Of a stretch of 64,000 bases of DNA, positions 7,422-15,021 are shown one piece after another; within the stretch, counting starts at the first letter, position 1; each line of letters starts with the position of its first letter. The notes below the pieces were generated by a model. That model had not been told where the DNA came from. It was given only the letters and a program-made list of their open reading frames with translations, and did no database searches. The position numbers were made by a program, and so were the translations under genes. Source of the DNA: Amycolatopsis orientalis DSM 40040 = KCTC 9412 (GTDB lineage Bacteria; Actinomycetota; Actinomycetes; Mycobacteriales; Pseudonocardiaceae); contig NZ_ASJB01000091.1 of NCBI RefSeq assembly GCF_000478275.1, positions 51,393 to 115,392 of the forward strand. Direction: 5' to 3'.

Positions 7422-8336
7422 GTGGGCGAAGCAGTGGGCAGGCGCGCGGTGCTCGGGGGTGCGGCGGCCGCCGGTGTGGCGATGCTGGCCGGGAACACCG
7501 CCACGGCGCAGGAAGCTCAGCGAAGCAGGGGGCGGTTCGCGGGCAAGGTCGTGCTCGTCACGGGGGCGACGTCGGGTATCGGCCGCGAGACGGCAATCGC
7601 CTTCGCCGCGGCCGGAGCCAAGGTCGGTTTCTGTGGCAGGCGGGAAGAACTCGGCCGCGAGGTCGAGCGGGAGATCCGCCGTGCGGGCGGGGAGGCGACC
7701 TACCTCAAGGCGGACGTCCGGGTGCCGGAGCAGGTCCAGGCGTTCGTGGACGACGTCGCCCGCCGATACGGCAGGCTCGACATCGCGTTCAACAACGCCG
7801 GGATCCATCTCGCGAAGCCGGTGCACGAGATCTCGCTCGATGACTGGGAGGACGTCCAGCGCACCAACGCGCGCGGCATGTTCCTCGCGATCAAGTACGA
7901 GGTCCCGCATCTGCTGAAGGCGGGCGGCGGGGTGATCGTCTGCACGGCTTCCGCGCAGGCGGACCACACCCGGCCAGGCCACGCCGCCTACACCGCGAGC
8001 AAACGGGCCGTCCAGGGTCTGGTGCGCGCGGCCGCCCTGGACTACGGCGCCAAGGACATCCGGGTGCTTTCGATCGACCCGGGGACGACCGACACGCGAC
8101 TGGTGCGCCCGCCGGGGATCCCGGACGACCTGTGGGCGCGGTTCAAGCGGGCTTGGGGACCGCTGAATGTCCACGGCCTGCCGAGGATGGGTGAGGCCAA
8201 GGAGATCGCTTCGGCCGTGCTGGCGTTGTCCTCACCGGACTTCGCCTACCTGACCGGTACTTCCGTCCTCGTCGACGGCGGGTTGAACGCCGGGCGGCCG
8301 ATGACGATGCCGCCCGGCTTCACCCCGCCGGCCTGA
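7422..8336 (+). CDS. Tat-exported short-chain dehydrogenase/reductase
   Basis: The 304-residue protein starts with a twin-arginine leader (GRRAVLGGAAAAG, ending ATAQ), unusual for an SDR. It then has the Rossmann dinucleotide motif TGATSGIG, the NNAG motif, a serine in CTASAQ and the catalytic YTASK. GTG at 7422 is chosen because GGGAGG precedes it at 7410-7415; the longer start at 7395 would put that site inside the gene. The enzyme should reduce or oxidise an alcohol/ketone using NAD(P)H and may be exported folded with its cofactor. Its stop lies two bases from the end of the convergent lipoprotein gene. The substrate is unknown. Confidence 0.85.
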   Translation: MGEAVGRRAVLGGAAAAGVAMLAGNTATAQEAQRSRGRFAGKVVLVTGATSGIGRETAIAFAAAGAKVGFCGRREELGREVEREIRRAGGEATYLKADVRVPEQVQAFVDDVARRYGRLDIAFNNAGIHLAKPVHEISLDDWEDVQRTNARGMFLAIKYEVPHLLKAGGGVIVCTASAQADHTRPGHAAYTASKRAVQGLVRAAALDYGAKDIRVLSIDPGTTDTRLVRPPGIPDDLWARFKRAWGPLNVHGLPRMGEAKEIASAVLALSSPDFAYLTGTSVLVDGGLNAGRPMTMPPGFTPPA

Positions 8337-8338
8337 GT

Positions 8339-8926
8339 TCAGGAGGAAGGAGCGCATTTCTTGGCGGCTGCGGCGGCGGCCAGCAGTTCCGGCGAGTCCA
8401 TTTTGAGGCTCGCGAAGGGATCGGTGGTCTCCATCAGCGGCTTCTGGGCCGCTTCCAGGGCCTTGAGTCCCTGGTCCAGCGCGGTTTTGCCGGTGGAGGC
8501 GTCGAGTTTCCGTTTCCCTTCGGCCGCCGCGTCCCGTGCCGCGACGAAGCGATCCACAGTGGACTTCTTCGCCGCGTCCCCGCCCGGGATCGGTGACGCG
8601 GGCAGGGCGGTCAGCTCGTCGACGACCTTGCCCGCGAGTCCGGCGCGAACCCCGAGGTTTTCGCTCAGCCAGCTGCGCGTCACCTCGACGCCCGATCCCT
8701 GCTTGCTCGCGTGATCGTTGCTGGCCTTGATATAGCCGAACAGTGCGCCGCACATTCCGTCGAGCCAGGCCACCGTCTTCGGGTCGGGCCCGGCGGGTGA
8801 CGAGGGTGCCGGGGACGACGGGGTGACGGTGACGGTCACCGGTGCCGCCTGCGGCGCCTCCCCCGAACACGCCGTCACCACGAACAGCGCACCTGCCAGG
8901 GATGCGAGCAGAAGTTTCGTCTTCAT
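8339..8926 (-). CDS. Small actinobacterial lipoprotein of unknown function
   Basis: The 195-residue protein has a type II signal peptide (MKTKLLLASLAGALFVV) and a lipobox ending T-A-C, then a Pro/Ser/Thr-rich linker of about 25 residues. A mainly helical domain follows, with a cysteine in MCGALFGYIK and another near the C-terminus (KKCAPSS), which could pair. GGAGGGAG lies upstream of the ATG at 8926. It is divergent from nothing directly: it follows the TetR gene on the same strand and converges with the exported SDR. I do not recognise a named family. Location at the outer face of the membrane is well supported. Confidence 0.8.
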   Translation of the reverse strand: MKTKLLLASLAGALFVVTACSGEAPQAAPVTVTVTPSSPAPSSPAGPDPKTVAWLDGMCGALFGYIKASNDHASKQGSGVEVTRSWLSENLGVRAGLAGKVVDELTALPASPIPGGDAAKKSTVDRFVAARDAAAEGKRKLDASTGKTALDQGLKALEAAQKPLMETTDPFASLKMDSPELLAAAAAAKKCAPSS

Positions 8927-8982
8927 GGGATCTCCCTCCGGGGTGAATACGCACCGAAGGGGCCCGAGGTTGCCACGGGTTC

Positions 8983-9600
8983 TCAGCCGCAGTGCCCCAT
9001 GAGCCGTGCCAGCTCCTCGGGCCGCAACGGTGGTTCCGGCAACCGGTTCGCGGCCGCGGCCCGCATCCCGTCGAACAAGAGCGCGAGGTGGCGGCGCCAG
9101 GCGTCCGGTCGGAGGGCCGCGGTCGCCTCCACCGTGCGAGCGATGCCCCAGGTCACGAAGGCCATGTCCTCCAGGGTGAAGTCGGCGCGCAGAGCGCCGC
9201 TCTCCTTGGCGCGGTCGACGATCCGGGTCATCAGCTCGTACCCGCGTTCGTGGTCGCCCGCCGGCGGCGGCCGGGTCGAGGCCAGTTCGTTGTAGCCGCG
9301 GTCCGCGGCCTGCAGTTCGCAGATCCGTTCCACGAAATGCGTCAGCCCGGCCCAGGGGTCGTCGAGGGCCAGCGCGTGTTCCGCGATGCTCACGACGGTC
9401 TTCGTCCGGTCCGCGAACACGGCGTCCACCAGCTCCGCGCGCTGGGGGAAGTGGTTGTACAGCGTGCCGATGCTGACGCCCGCCGTCTTGGCGATCTCTT
9501 CGAGCGCGACGTCGAGACCGCGCACCGCGTAAAGGCCCCTGGCGGCCTCGACCAGCAGGTCGCGGTTGCGCTGGGCGTCCTTCCGCAGTGGTTTGGCCAT
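8983..9600 (-). CDS. TetR-family transcriptional repressor
   Basis: The 205-residue regulator has the N-terminal TetR helix-turn-helix: LEEIAKTAGVSIGTLYNHFPQRAEL at about residues 33-57 includes the recognition helix with the typical G-T-L-Y-N-H-F. The C-terminal two thirds is a variable helical ligand-binding and dimer domain. It is divergent from the SDR gene at 9696, and the 95-base gap between them holds two 22-base dyads that should be its operators. It probably represses that SDR and itself until an aromatic or hydrophobic ligand binds; the ligand is unknown. Confidence 0.93.
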   Translation of the reverse strand: MAKPLRKDAQRNRDLLVEAARGLYAVRGLDVALEEIAKTAGVSIGTLYNHFPQRAELVDAVFADRTKTVVSIAEHALALDDPWAGLTHFVERICELQAADRGYNELASTRPPPAGDHERGYELMTRIVDRAKESGALRADFTLEDMAFVTWGIARTVEATAALRPDAWRRHLALLFDGMRAAAANRLPEPPLRPEELARLMGHCG

Positions 9601-9615
9601 ACCGGGATCCTAGCC

Positions 9616-9637
9616 AAGTTGAAGGCGGCCTCAACTT
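9616..9637. promoter_or_regulatory. TetR operator candidate O1
   Basis: AAGTTGA at 9616-9622 and TCAACTT at 9631-9637 form a 22-base dyad between the divergent TetR and SDR genes. It is 16 bases upstream of the TetR start codon and matches the second dyad in arms and length. Confidence 0.8.
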
Positions 9638-9653
9638 GTGTGTACCTTCGAAG

Positions 9654-9675
9654 AAGTTGAGGGCATCCTCAACTT
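9654..9675. promoter_or_regulatory. TetR operator candidate O2
   Basis: AAGTTGAGG at 9654-9662 and CCTCAACTT at 9667-9675 form a perfect 9-base-arm dyad with a GCAT spacer. Its centre is 38 bases from that of O1, and it lies just upstream of the GGGAGG ribosome binding site of the SDR gene. Two matched dyads in one divergent gap strongly suggest shared repression. Confidence 0.85.
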
Positions 9676-9695
9676 AATTCTTCTGGGAGGACGAC

Positions 9696-10400
9696 ATGAC
9701 CAAGACGCTCGCGATCTTCGGCGCCGGACCGGTGCTGGGGCTGTCGCTCGCGCGGCGCTTCGGCCGGGAGGGGTTCCGCGTCGCGCTGGTCGCGCGGACC
9801 ACGAAGAATCTCGACGCGCTCGTCGCCGAACTCGCCCGCGACGGCATCGAGGCGACCGGGTTCGCCGCCGACGTCTACGAACCCGAGCAGATCGAAGCGG
9901 CCGTCGCCGCCATCGGGCGGATCGACGTGGCCGCCTTCAATCCCGGCGGGGGGAACATGGGGGAGGGCATCGTGCCGGTGCTCGACGTCGATCCGGACAA
10001 TCTGCGGCTGATCCTCGACCGGTTCCTGGTGTCCGCGGTGGCGCTGGTGCGCGCCGTGCTGCCGGGGATGGCCGACCGGGGCGACGGCGCGATCCTGTTC
10101 ACCGCGGGACAATCCGGTCTGCACCCGGCGCCGTTCCTCGGGAACGCGGGGATGGCGCAGGCCGCGCTGCGGAACTACTTCCACAATCTGAATTCCGTGC
10201 TCGCCGAGAAGGGCGTCTACGCCGGAGCCGTCAACGTCGGGGCGCTGATCGAGGGCAGCGTTCCGCACCTGACGCTCACTTCGGGGCCGCTGGACTTCGA
10301 GCCCGAGGTGATCCACCCCGACGTCTTCGCCGACGCCTTCTGGAAGCTCCAGGCCGAGCGCGACGCGCCCGAAGCGCTGGTCGGCTCGTTCGGGAAGTAG
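9696..10400 (+). CDS. SDR-fold oxidoreductase lacking the YxxxK motif, TetR-controlled
   Basis: The 234-residue protein has an N-terminal Rossmann fold with a glycine-rich loop FGAGPVLG and a basic residue set (RTTKN) suited to NADP. It keeps an N-x-G-G-G region in place of NNAG. The usual catalytic YxxxK is absent: the aligned segment reads LGNAGMAQAALRNY, with Ala and Gln at the Tyr and Lys positions. It may bind nucleotide without classical SDR chemistry, or use other residues. GGGAGG precedes the ATG. The gene is divergent from its likely repressor, and its TAG stop abuts the TAG of the convergent RidA gene. Confidence 0.82.
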   Translation: MTKTLAIFGAGPVLGLSLARRFGREGFRVALVARTTKNLDALVAELARDGIEATGFAADVYEPEQIEAAVAAIGRIDVAAFNPGGGNMGEGIVPVLDVDPDNLRLILDRFLVSAVALVRAVLPGMADRGDGAILFTAGQSGLHPAPFLGNAGMAQAALRNYFHNLNSVLAEKGVYAGAVNVGALIEGSVPHLTLTSGPLDFEPEVIHPDVFADAFWKLQAERDAPEALVGSFGK

Positions 10401-10778
10401 CTATTTCTCGATGGCGTAGGCCTCGATCTCGACCTTCATCTTCGGGTCGAGCAACGCCGAGACCTCGACCATGGTGGCCGCGGGCAGCACGTCACCGAAG
10501 GCTTCACGGTGTGCCCGCGCCACCAGTTCGGCGTCCTTGATGTCGGTCACGTAGGTGACCGTGCGGACCACCGCGGCCAAGCTGGACCCGGCCTCCTGGA
10601 GCGCCGTCGCGATGATCGAGAGCACGGCCGTCGCCTGTTCGTAGGCGTCTCCCGAGCGGAACGGCTCCCGCGCCGTCGTCCCGGAAACGTGGATGTGCTC
10701 GCCGACGCGCACCGCCCGGCTGTAGCCGAAAATCTTCTCGAAGTCCCCGCCGGAGGCGATGTTCAGCCGCTCAGTCAT
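10401..10778 (-). CDS. RidA/YjgF/YER057c-family protein
   Basis: The 125-residue protein has the trimeric RidA fold signatures: an early IASGGDFEKIFGYSRAV strand region, GEHIHVSGTT and the C-terminal LLDPKMKVEIEAYAIEK. RidA proteins hydrolyse reactive enamine/imine intermediates released by PLP enzymes; many members have other deaminase roles. The conserved arginine of canonical RidA near residue 105 is not evident, so it may belong to a Rid subgroup. The ATG at 10778 matches the family length; the longer in-frame start at 10883 would add an unrelated extension. Confidence 0.88.
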   Translation of the reverse strand: MTERLNIASGGDFEKIFGYSRAVRVGEHIHVSGTTAREPFRSGDAYEQATAVLSIIATALQEAGSSLAAVVRTVTYVTDIKDAELVARAHREAFGDVLPAATMVEVSALLDPKMKVEIEAYAIEK

Positions 10779-10987
10779 GATCCGAACGAAAGCACATCCG
10801 GGTGAATCCGGTCCAGTGTGTTCCGGTGCGGCGCCGAGGCAGGGGTTGCGTTCTCGGGCAAGGCGCAAGGTTCGTACGGGCAAGGTTGATGCCCGGTAGT
10901 CCGCGAAATCGGCGGCGCTGCCCTAGGCTCCGCGTCGTCGGCCCCTTCCCCAGTGGCGACCCTGTCGGATCGAGCCCAAGGCGGCGC

Positions 10988-11533
10988 ATGCACCCCAATT
11001 TCGAAGCTGGCGAGGACTTCGCTCTGCTCTTGGAGCGGGAGGCCAGGAAACTCCAGGAAAAGGCCAGCGCCCTGACCGCCGCGTTCACCGCGTCCGCGTC
11101 CACGGCACGATCCGCGGACGGCTCGGTGACGGTGAAGGTCGAGGCCAACGGCTCGCTGAGCTCCATCGAGTTCGGCAACCGGGCGTGCGCGCTGGGCCCG
11201 GCGAGACTCTCCGCGCTCGTCATGCAGACCGTGCGCGAGGCCCAGCGCATGACCGCGGTGCGGGTCGCGGAGTCCTACACCGAGATCAACGGCGACGACG
11301 AGGCCGCGCAGCTGGTCCGCACGTTCCTGCCGAAGATCGAGGACGACGAGGAAGCCGTCCCGGACCACCCGGAGCAGAACAAGTGGGCTCCGGAGGCGCA
11401 CGACGAGGAACGGCCGCCGCAGCCGGGCCGCTGGACCCCGCCGCCACCACCGCCACCGAGCCCGCCGAAGCCACCGGCGCCGCGGACCCGCCGGCCCGCC
11501 AGCCCCGACGACGACGAAATGAGCCCGTGGTGA
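10988..11533 (+). CDS. YbaB/EbfC-family protein with proline-rich tail
   Basis: The 181-residue protein has an N-terminal YbaB/EbfC fold (about residues 1-105): a long amphipathic helix, then GSVTVKVEANGSLSSIEF and a second helix. The C-terminal tail is acidic, then very proline-rich. In actinobacteria this arrangement often sits next to WXG100-like genes and resembles EspL-type partners of ESX loci rather than the recR-linked DNA-binding EbfC. Its stop overlaps the GTG of the next gene (GTGA), and the cassette of three genes is coupled this way throughout. A role as a chaperone or partner of the downstream helical proteins is inferred. Confidence 0.8.
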   Translation: MHPNFEAGEDFALLLEREARKLQEKASALTAAFTASASTARSADGSVTVKVEANGSLSSIEFGNRACALGPARLSALVMQTVREAQRMTAVRVAESYTEINGDDEAAQLVRTFLPKIEDDEEAVPDHPEQNKWAPEAHDEERPPQPGRWTPPPPPPPSPPKPPAPRTRRPASPDDDEMSPW

Positions 11534-11862
11534 GCGGATTCGATGTCACGACGGAGGCGCTGAAGAAGTACGCCACCCATCTCGACCAACTCGAAGAAGC
11601 GCTGCGGAAGAGCGCCGACATGGTGGGCAGCTGCGTCGCCGACCCCGGCCTTTTCGGCATCTTCGGCGGCCAGGCCTACGGTGCCGGCGCGAGCATGCAC
11701 TGCGCCAAGGCGCGCGACCATCTGCACAAGTATTCGGAGAACGTCCAGGAGTTCTCGGACAAGGTCCGCGACGCCGCGAAGAAGTACGAGGCCAACGAAC
11801 AGGAAACCGAAAAGCTGATCACCGCCGCCGGTGACGGGATCGGGGACGTGAAGGTCAAGTGA
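11530..11862 (+). CDS. Small helical EspC/WXG100-like protein
   Basis: The 110-residue protein is almost entirely helical with a predicted turn around FGGQAYGAGA, the shape of EspC/DUF2580 and WXG100 helical hairpins. It starts SGFDVTTEALKKYATHLDQLEEAL and ends with an alanine/lysine-rich helix. It has no signal peptide. The GTG at 11530 overlaps the EbfC stop and its own TGA overlaps the next GTG. Secretion through a type VII system would be expected for the class, but no EccC, EccB or mycosin gene is in the window. Confidence 0.7.
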   Translation: MSGFDVTTEALKKYATHLDQLEEALRKSADMVGSCVADPGLFGIFGGQAYGAGASMHCAKARDHLHKYSENVQEFSDKVRDAAKKYEANEQETEKLITAAGDGIGDVKVK

Positions 11863-13073
11863 GCGACGAATACCACCGCAACGATTTCGGGAACGGCAGC
11901 GGGGTCCACGCCGACGACTTCAAGGATCCGAAGAACAATTTCCTCGCAGGCAGCGGGGACACCGCGGGCGCGGGCTTCTTCGATTCCGCGTTCGCGCTGA
12001 AAAGGGCGGTCAACGAAGGCGACAGCCTCAGCATCGGCATGGCCTCGGCCGGCATGGCGATCGAGATCCTCGGCATGGTCCTCGATCCGATCGGATCGCT
12101 GCTCACCGCCGGGATCGGCTGGCTGATCGAGCACATCGTCATCTTCCGCTGGCCACTGGACTTCCTGCTGGGCGACCCGAAGGGCATCGAGGCGGCCAAG
12201 GCGGCGATCTACGCCGAGGGCCAGACCGTGAAGCAGTGGTCGGAAGACCACGCGAAAGCCACCAAAAACCTCATGGAGTCCTGGCAGGGTGCGGCCGCGG
12301 ACCAGTTCCGGGCCGACATGGAGGGCGTGGCCGCGCAGATCGACGCGCTCTCCGACTACGTCAATTTCGCCGGTAAGCAGATGGGCATCGCGGGTGCCAT
12401 GATCGGCGCCGTCCGCGGCATCGTCCGCGACATCATCGCCATGACCCTCGCGGGCATCCTCAAGGCCGCGATCGTCGCGGTGGCACTGGCGCCCGTCACC
12501 TTCGGCGGCTCGATCATCGCGGCGATCACCTCCATCATGACCACGGTCGGCGTGGCCATCGCCAAGATCGCCAAGCAGATCGCCGACGTCGCCAAGCGGC
12601 TCGCCGAGATGCTCAAGCTGCTGGCGAAGACGCGGGGGAAGGCCGACGAGGTCGTCAAGCTGAAGCTCAGCGGCAACATCGACAAGATCAAGGTGCCCAA
12701 GCCCGGTTCCGGTGGTGCCAAACCACCGCCGAGCGGCGGCGCCGGTGGGCACAAGCCGATCGAGGACGTGAAGAAACCCGACCTGTCCACGGAGAAGCCG
12801 AAGAAGCTCAGCGACATCGCCACCTGGGTGGTGCGGGACAAGCTGTCGAAGATGCCCGACGCGACCCCGGAGATGATGAAGAAGTTCGACTACTGGACCA
12901 GCATGCCGATGCCCGAGCTGACCAAGAGGCTCGGCAAGAGCGCGGAAGTGCTCGAAAAGGTGGTCAAGATCCTGAGCGACCCGACCTACGGCGCCTCGGG
13001 GATGGCGGGCAAGACCGTCATCGAGATGATGAAGTCCATCCCGCCCGCCGCGAAAGAGCCGCCGCCGGAATGA
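11859..13073 (+). CDS. Large WXG-domain protein with hydrophobic helices, candidate type VII substrate
   Basis: The 404-residue protein has a polar N-terminal 40 residues, a hydrophobic segment at about 58-98, and a WXG100-like helical hairpin with the W-x-G turn in SWQGAAADQF (W142-G144). A second long hydrophobic/amphipathic stretch at about 170-245 could insert into a membrane. The C-terminal 150 residues are rich in lysine and proline (KVPKPGSGG, KPPPSGG) and end in a helical domain without a recognised toxin motif. It is the last gene of the EbfC / EspC-like cassette. It may be an effector or a structural partner; function is unknown. Confidence 0.75.
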   Translation: MSDEYHRNDFGNGSGVHADDFKDPKNNFLAGSGDTAGAGFFDSAFALKRAVNEGDSLSIGMASAGMAIEILGMVLDPIGSLLTAGIGWLIEHIVIFRWPLDFLLGDPKGIEAAKAAIYAEGQTVKQWSEDHAKATKNLMESWQGAAADQFRADMEGVAAQIDALSDYVNFAGKQMGIAGAMIGAVRGIVRDIIAMTLAGILKAAIVAVALAPVTFGGSIIAAITSIMTTVGVAIAKIAKQIADVAKRLAEMLKLLAKTRGKADEVVKLKLSGNIDKIKVPKPGSGGAKPPPSGGAGGHKPIEDVKKPDLSTEKPKKLSDIATWVVRDKLSKMPDATPEMMKKFDYWTSMPMPELTKRLGKSAEVLEKVVKILSDPTYGASGMAGKTVIEMMKSIPPAAKEPPPE

Positions 13074-13083
13074 TCACCGGCAC

Positions 13084-13123
13084 CGGAGCCCGTACCGTTC
13101 GCGGTACGGGGCTTCCGTGTTTT
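13084..13123. terminator. Terminator between the WXG cassette and the SRPBCC gene
   Basis: A stem built on GTACCG (13092-13097) and CGGTAC (13102-13107) with a TTCG loop extends outward through imperfect GGAGCCC / GGGGCTTCC arms and is followed by TGTTTTCC. It lies between two convergent genes and can serve both. Confidence 0.7.
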
Positions 13124-13127
13124 CCGG

Positions 13128-13769
13128 TCAGCGGCAAGGGTCGGCTTCGGCGGCGGTCTTGAGGTCCTTCAGCCAGATTTCGAGGCCTTGGCCGAGCATC
13201 TCGGTGGAATTGGGCACGTCCTTGTCGACCTGGGGCCCGGTGTGGCTCTCCTCGGTGCGGACGATGACGCCGCCGGGCACCTTCACGAAGTTCCAGACGT
13301 GGATGCCGTCGATATGCATGCCGCCAGGGCCGTCGAGGGGGCCGGTCCAGCGGATGCACTTCCCGGACTGAAGCTGCCGGACGGTCGAGGTGATGACCAC
13401 GTCGCCGGGCGGGAAGGGGGTGCCGGGCGGGACCGGAATGGTCCACTGGAACTGGGAATGCTTACGCAGCGGACCCGGATCCAGGCGCTTCATGGTGATG
13501 GGGACGACGGGGTTCTGCCAGGTCGGCCAAGCCTCCACATCGGTCTGCAGGTTCCAGATCGTGCGCAGCGGCGCCTTGATGAAGGTCTCGGTCCGATAGT
13601 GCACCTTGGCCGCCGGGTCGATGCCTTTGCTTTGGCAGGTAAGCGAAGCGGGTTTGGTGTCGTGAGCGGGAGCGGCGGCCTGGGCGGGCACCGTGCCACC
13701 GAGGACCCCGGCGATGGCCAGCGGGAGCGCGAGCAGAGCGGCGCGCGCTCCGATGCGAGTTCCGAACAT
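13128..13769 (-). CDS. Secreted SRPBCC (polyketide cyclase/START-like) family protein
   Basis: The 213-residue protein has a Sec signal peptide (RIGARAALLALPLAIAGVLGG, cleavage near AQA-AA). The mature domain matches the SRPBCC pocket fold: it opens VHYRTETFIKAPLRTIWNLQTDVEAWPTW, the hallmark start of polyketide cyclase/dehydrase-like proteins. Export of such a domain is unusual; it may bind a hydrophobic ligand outside the cell. A cysteine at about 44 and one two residues from the end could form a disulfide. AGGA precedes the ATG. Paired GTTAGAA motifs upstream are candidate control sites. Confidence 0.8.
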   Translation of the reverse strand: MFGTRIGARAALLALPLAIAGVLGGTVPAQAAAPAHDTKPASLTCQSKGIDPAAKVHYRTETFIKAPLRTIWNLQTDVEAWPTWQNPVVPITMKRLDPGPLRKHSQFQWTIPVPPGTPFPPGDVVITSTVRQLQSGKCIRWTGPLDGPGGMHIDGIHVWNFVKVPGGVIVRTEESHTGPQVDKDVPNSTEMLGQGLEIWLKDLKTAAEADPCR

Positions 13770-14200
13770 GATCTTCCTCCGATTCCCGGCCGTTCCAGCC
13801 CGCCGGGTTAGTGGCTCTTGCTGTAGTTAGAAGCTATAACCGAGCGGAGGTGAGTGTCAAGAGGAAGAGTGAGAGGTTCTAACTCGGTTGGGTCAAACGT
13901 GGCGCGCTCGTGTCCGGTGATGCGAGGGCTCACCCGTGGACTCAGTGGCACCACCAGTCACACCGATGGCGCGTGAAGGCTCCCTTCCTTCGGCTCAGCC
14001 GAGAAAACTCGACCTTCACACCTTCACTACCTGGCCGCCGGTGAGAGACTCTTCGACGAGGCATGTAGCACCTCACGAGTGTCCCTTGTGGACAGGCAGT
14101 GTCCGGCAGACTCCCGTCGCGCCGACCGTTACTCTCGGCAACCTGCGGTGATTCACACATGTCAACGCACCTTGGTGGGCGAAGGAATCGAGGTTGACCG
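13770..14200. other. Intergenic region with divergent promoters and a degenerate palindrome
   Basis: This 431-base gap separates the divergent SRPBCC and AraC genes. GTTAGAA at 13826-13832 and TTCTAAC at 13877-13883 form an inverted pair, and GTTAGAAGCTATAAC at 13826-13840 is itself nearly palindromic, so this looks like an operator for the SRPBCC gene. A decayed copy of the GTGAAGG-type palindrome, as at 16090-16136, occurs near 13973-14020. Short open frames here have no coding character. Confidence 0.5.
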
Positions 14201-14974
14201 ATGTTGACTCGCCGGAGAACCTGGCAGGGACGGGCGATGCTCCGTCCCGGCATGCTGATCTACGCGGGTGAGATCGCGTCCGCGCACCGGCATCGGCACG
14301 CCGCGGTGCAGATCGTCGCCACCAGTGACGCGGTCGAGTTGCGCGACGCGTCGGGCGACCGGGTCCGCGGCGGCTCGATGGTGATTCCGGCCGGTGCGGA
14401 ACACGAGATGGTCGGCGGGTCGGCCGGGCTGCTCGTGTTCGTCGATCCGGCCGGCGTCATCGGGCACGCGCTGACCGCGCGGGTGCGGCGAACCGGGCTG
14501 CCTGTCGACTCGGCCGCGGCATGGGCCGCCGCGGGCCTGGCACCACCCGACGTCGAATTGTCCTCCCTCGAACCGGCGCAGTGGGCGGACCGGCTGCTCG
14601 GTGAGGTCGGGGGTGACATCCCGCCGCGCTCGGTGCACCCGGCTTTGCGCCAGGCGATGGCGCTGCTTCCGTCGATGCTCGACGGTGAGGCCGGACTCGC
14701 TCGGTTGTCCGCGGCCGTGGGCCTGTCGGCATCGCGGCTAGGACATCTGTTCGGCGAGGAACTCGGATTGCCGTTTCGCGCGTATGTGCGGTGGGCTCGG
14801 CTCCGGCGCGCGATCGATCACGCGCGTGCGGGTGGAACGCTGACCGCGGCGGCGCATGCCGCCGGGTTCGCCGACAGTGCCCATCTCACCCGGGTCAGCC
14901 ACGAGATGTTCGGCCTGGCGCCCTCGCATCTGGTCGACACGGTGCGCTGGTGTGAGCCGGATCGCGAGGGTTAG
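14201..14974 (+). CDS. AraC-family transcriptional regulator with cupin sensor
   Basis: The 257-residue regulator has an N-terminal cupin-like sensor (histidines in SAHRHRHAAVQIV and PAGAEHEMV) and a C-terminal pair of helix-turn-helix motifs: LARLSAAVGLSASRLGHLFGEELG, then LTAAAHAAGFADSAHLTRVSHEMFG, the second close to the AraC signature. GAGG precedes the ATG. The gene is followed after 47 bases by the hydroxylase gene, which is the most likely target or co-transcribed partner. The inducer is unknown. Confidence 0.9.
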   Translation: MLTRRRTWQGRAMLRPGMLIYAGEIASAHRHRHAAVQIVATSDAVELRDASGDRVRGGSMVIPAGAEHEMVGGSAGLLVFVDPAGVIGHALTARVRRTGLPVDSAAAWAAAGLAPPDVELSSLEPAQWADRLLGEVGGDIPPRSVHPALRQAMALLPSMLDGEAGLARLSAAVGLSASRLGHLFGEELGLPFRAYVRWARLRRAIDHARAGGTLTAAAHAAGFADSAHLTRVSHEMFGLAPSHLVDTVRWCEPDREG

Positions 14975-15021
14975 CGAGTTCGTTCAAGCCGCCGCACGCC
15001 TGTGGCCAGCAGGCTCGGGAC

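Noticed and set aside
10401..10778. RidA acting together with the PLP enzyme at 5099
   Set aside because: It is on the other strand, 4 kb away and separated by an independent TetR circuit, so no operon link is supported.
10988..13073. Complete ESX/type VII locus
   Set aside because: No EccB, EccC, EccD, EccE or mycosin genes are present; only substrate- or partner-like proteins are seen.
13936..14151. Plus-strand open frame in the SRPBCC-AraC gap
   Set aside because: No ribosome binding site, no natural composition, and it runs through a degenerate palindrome.
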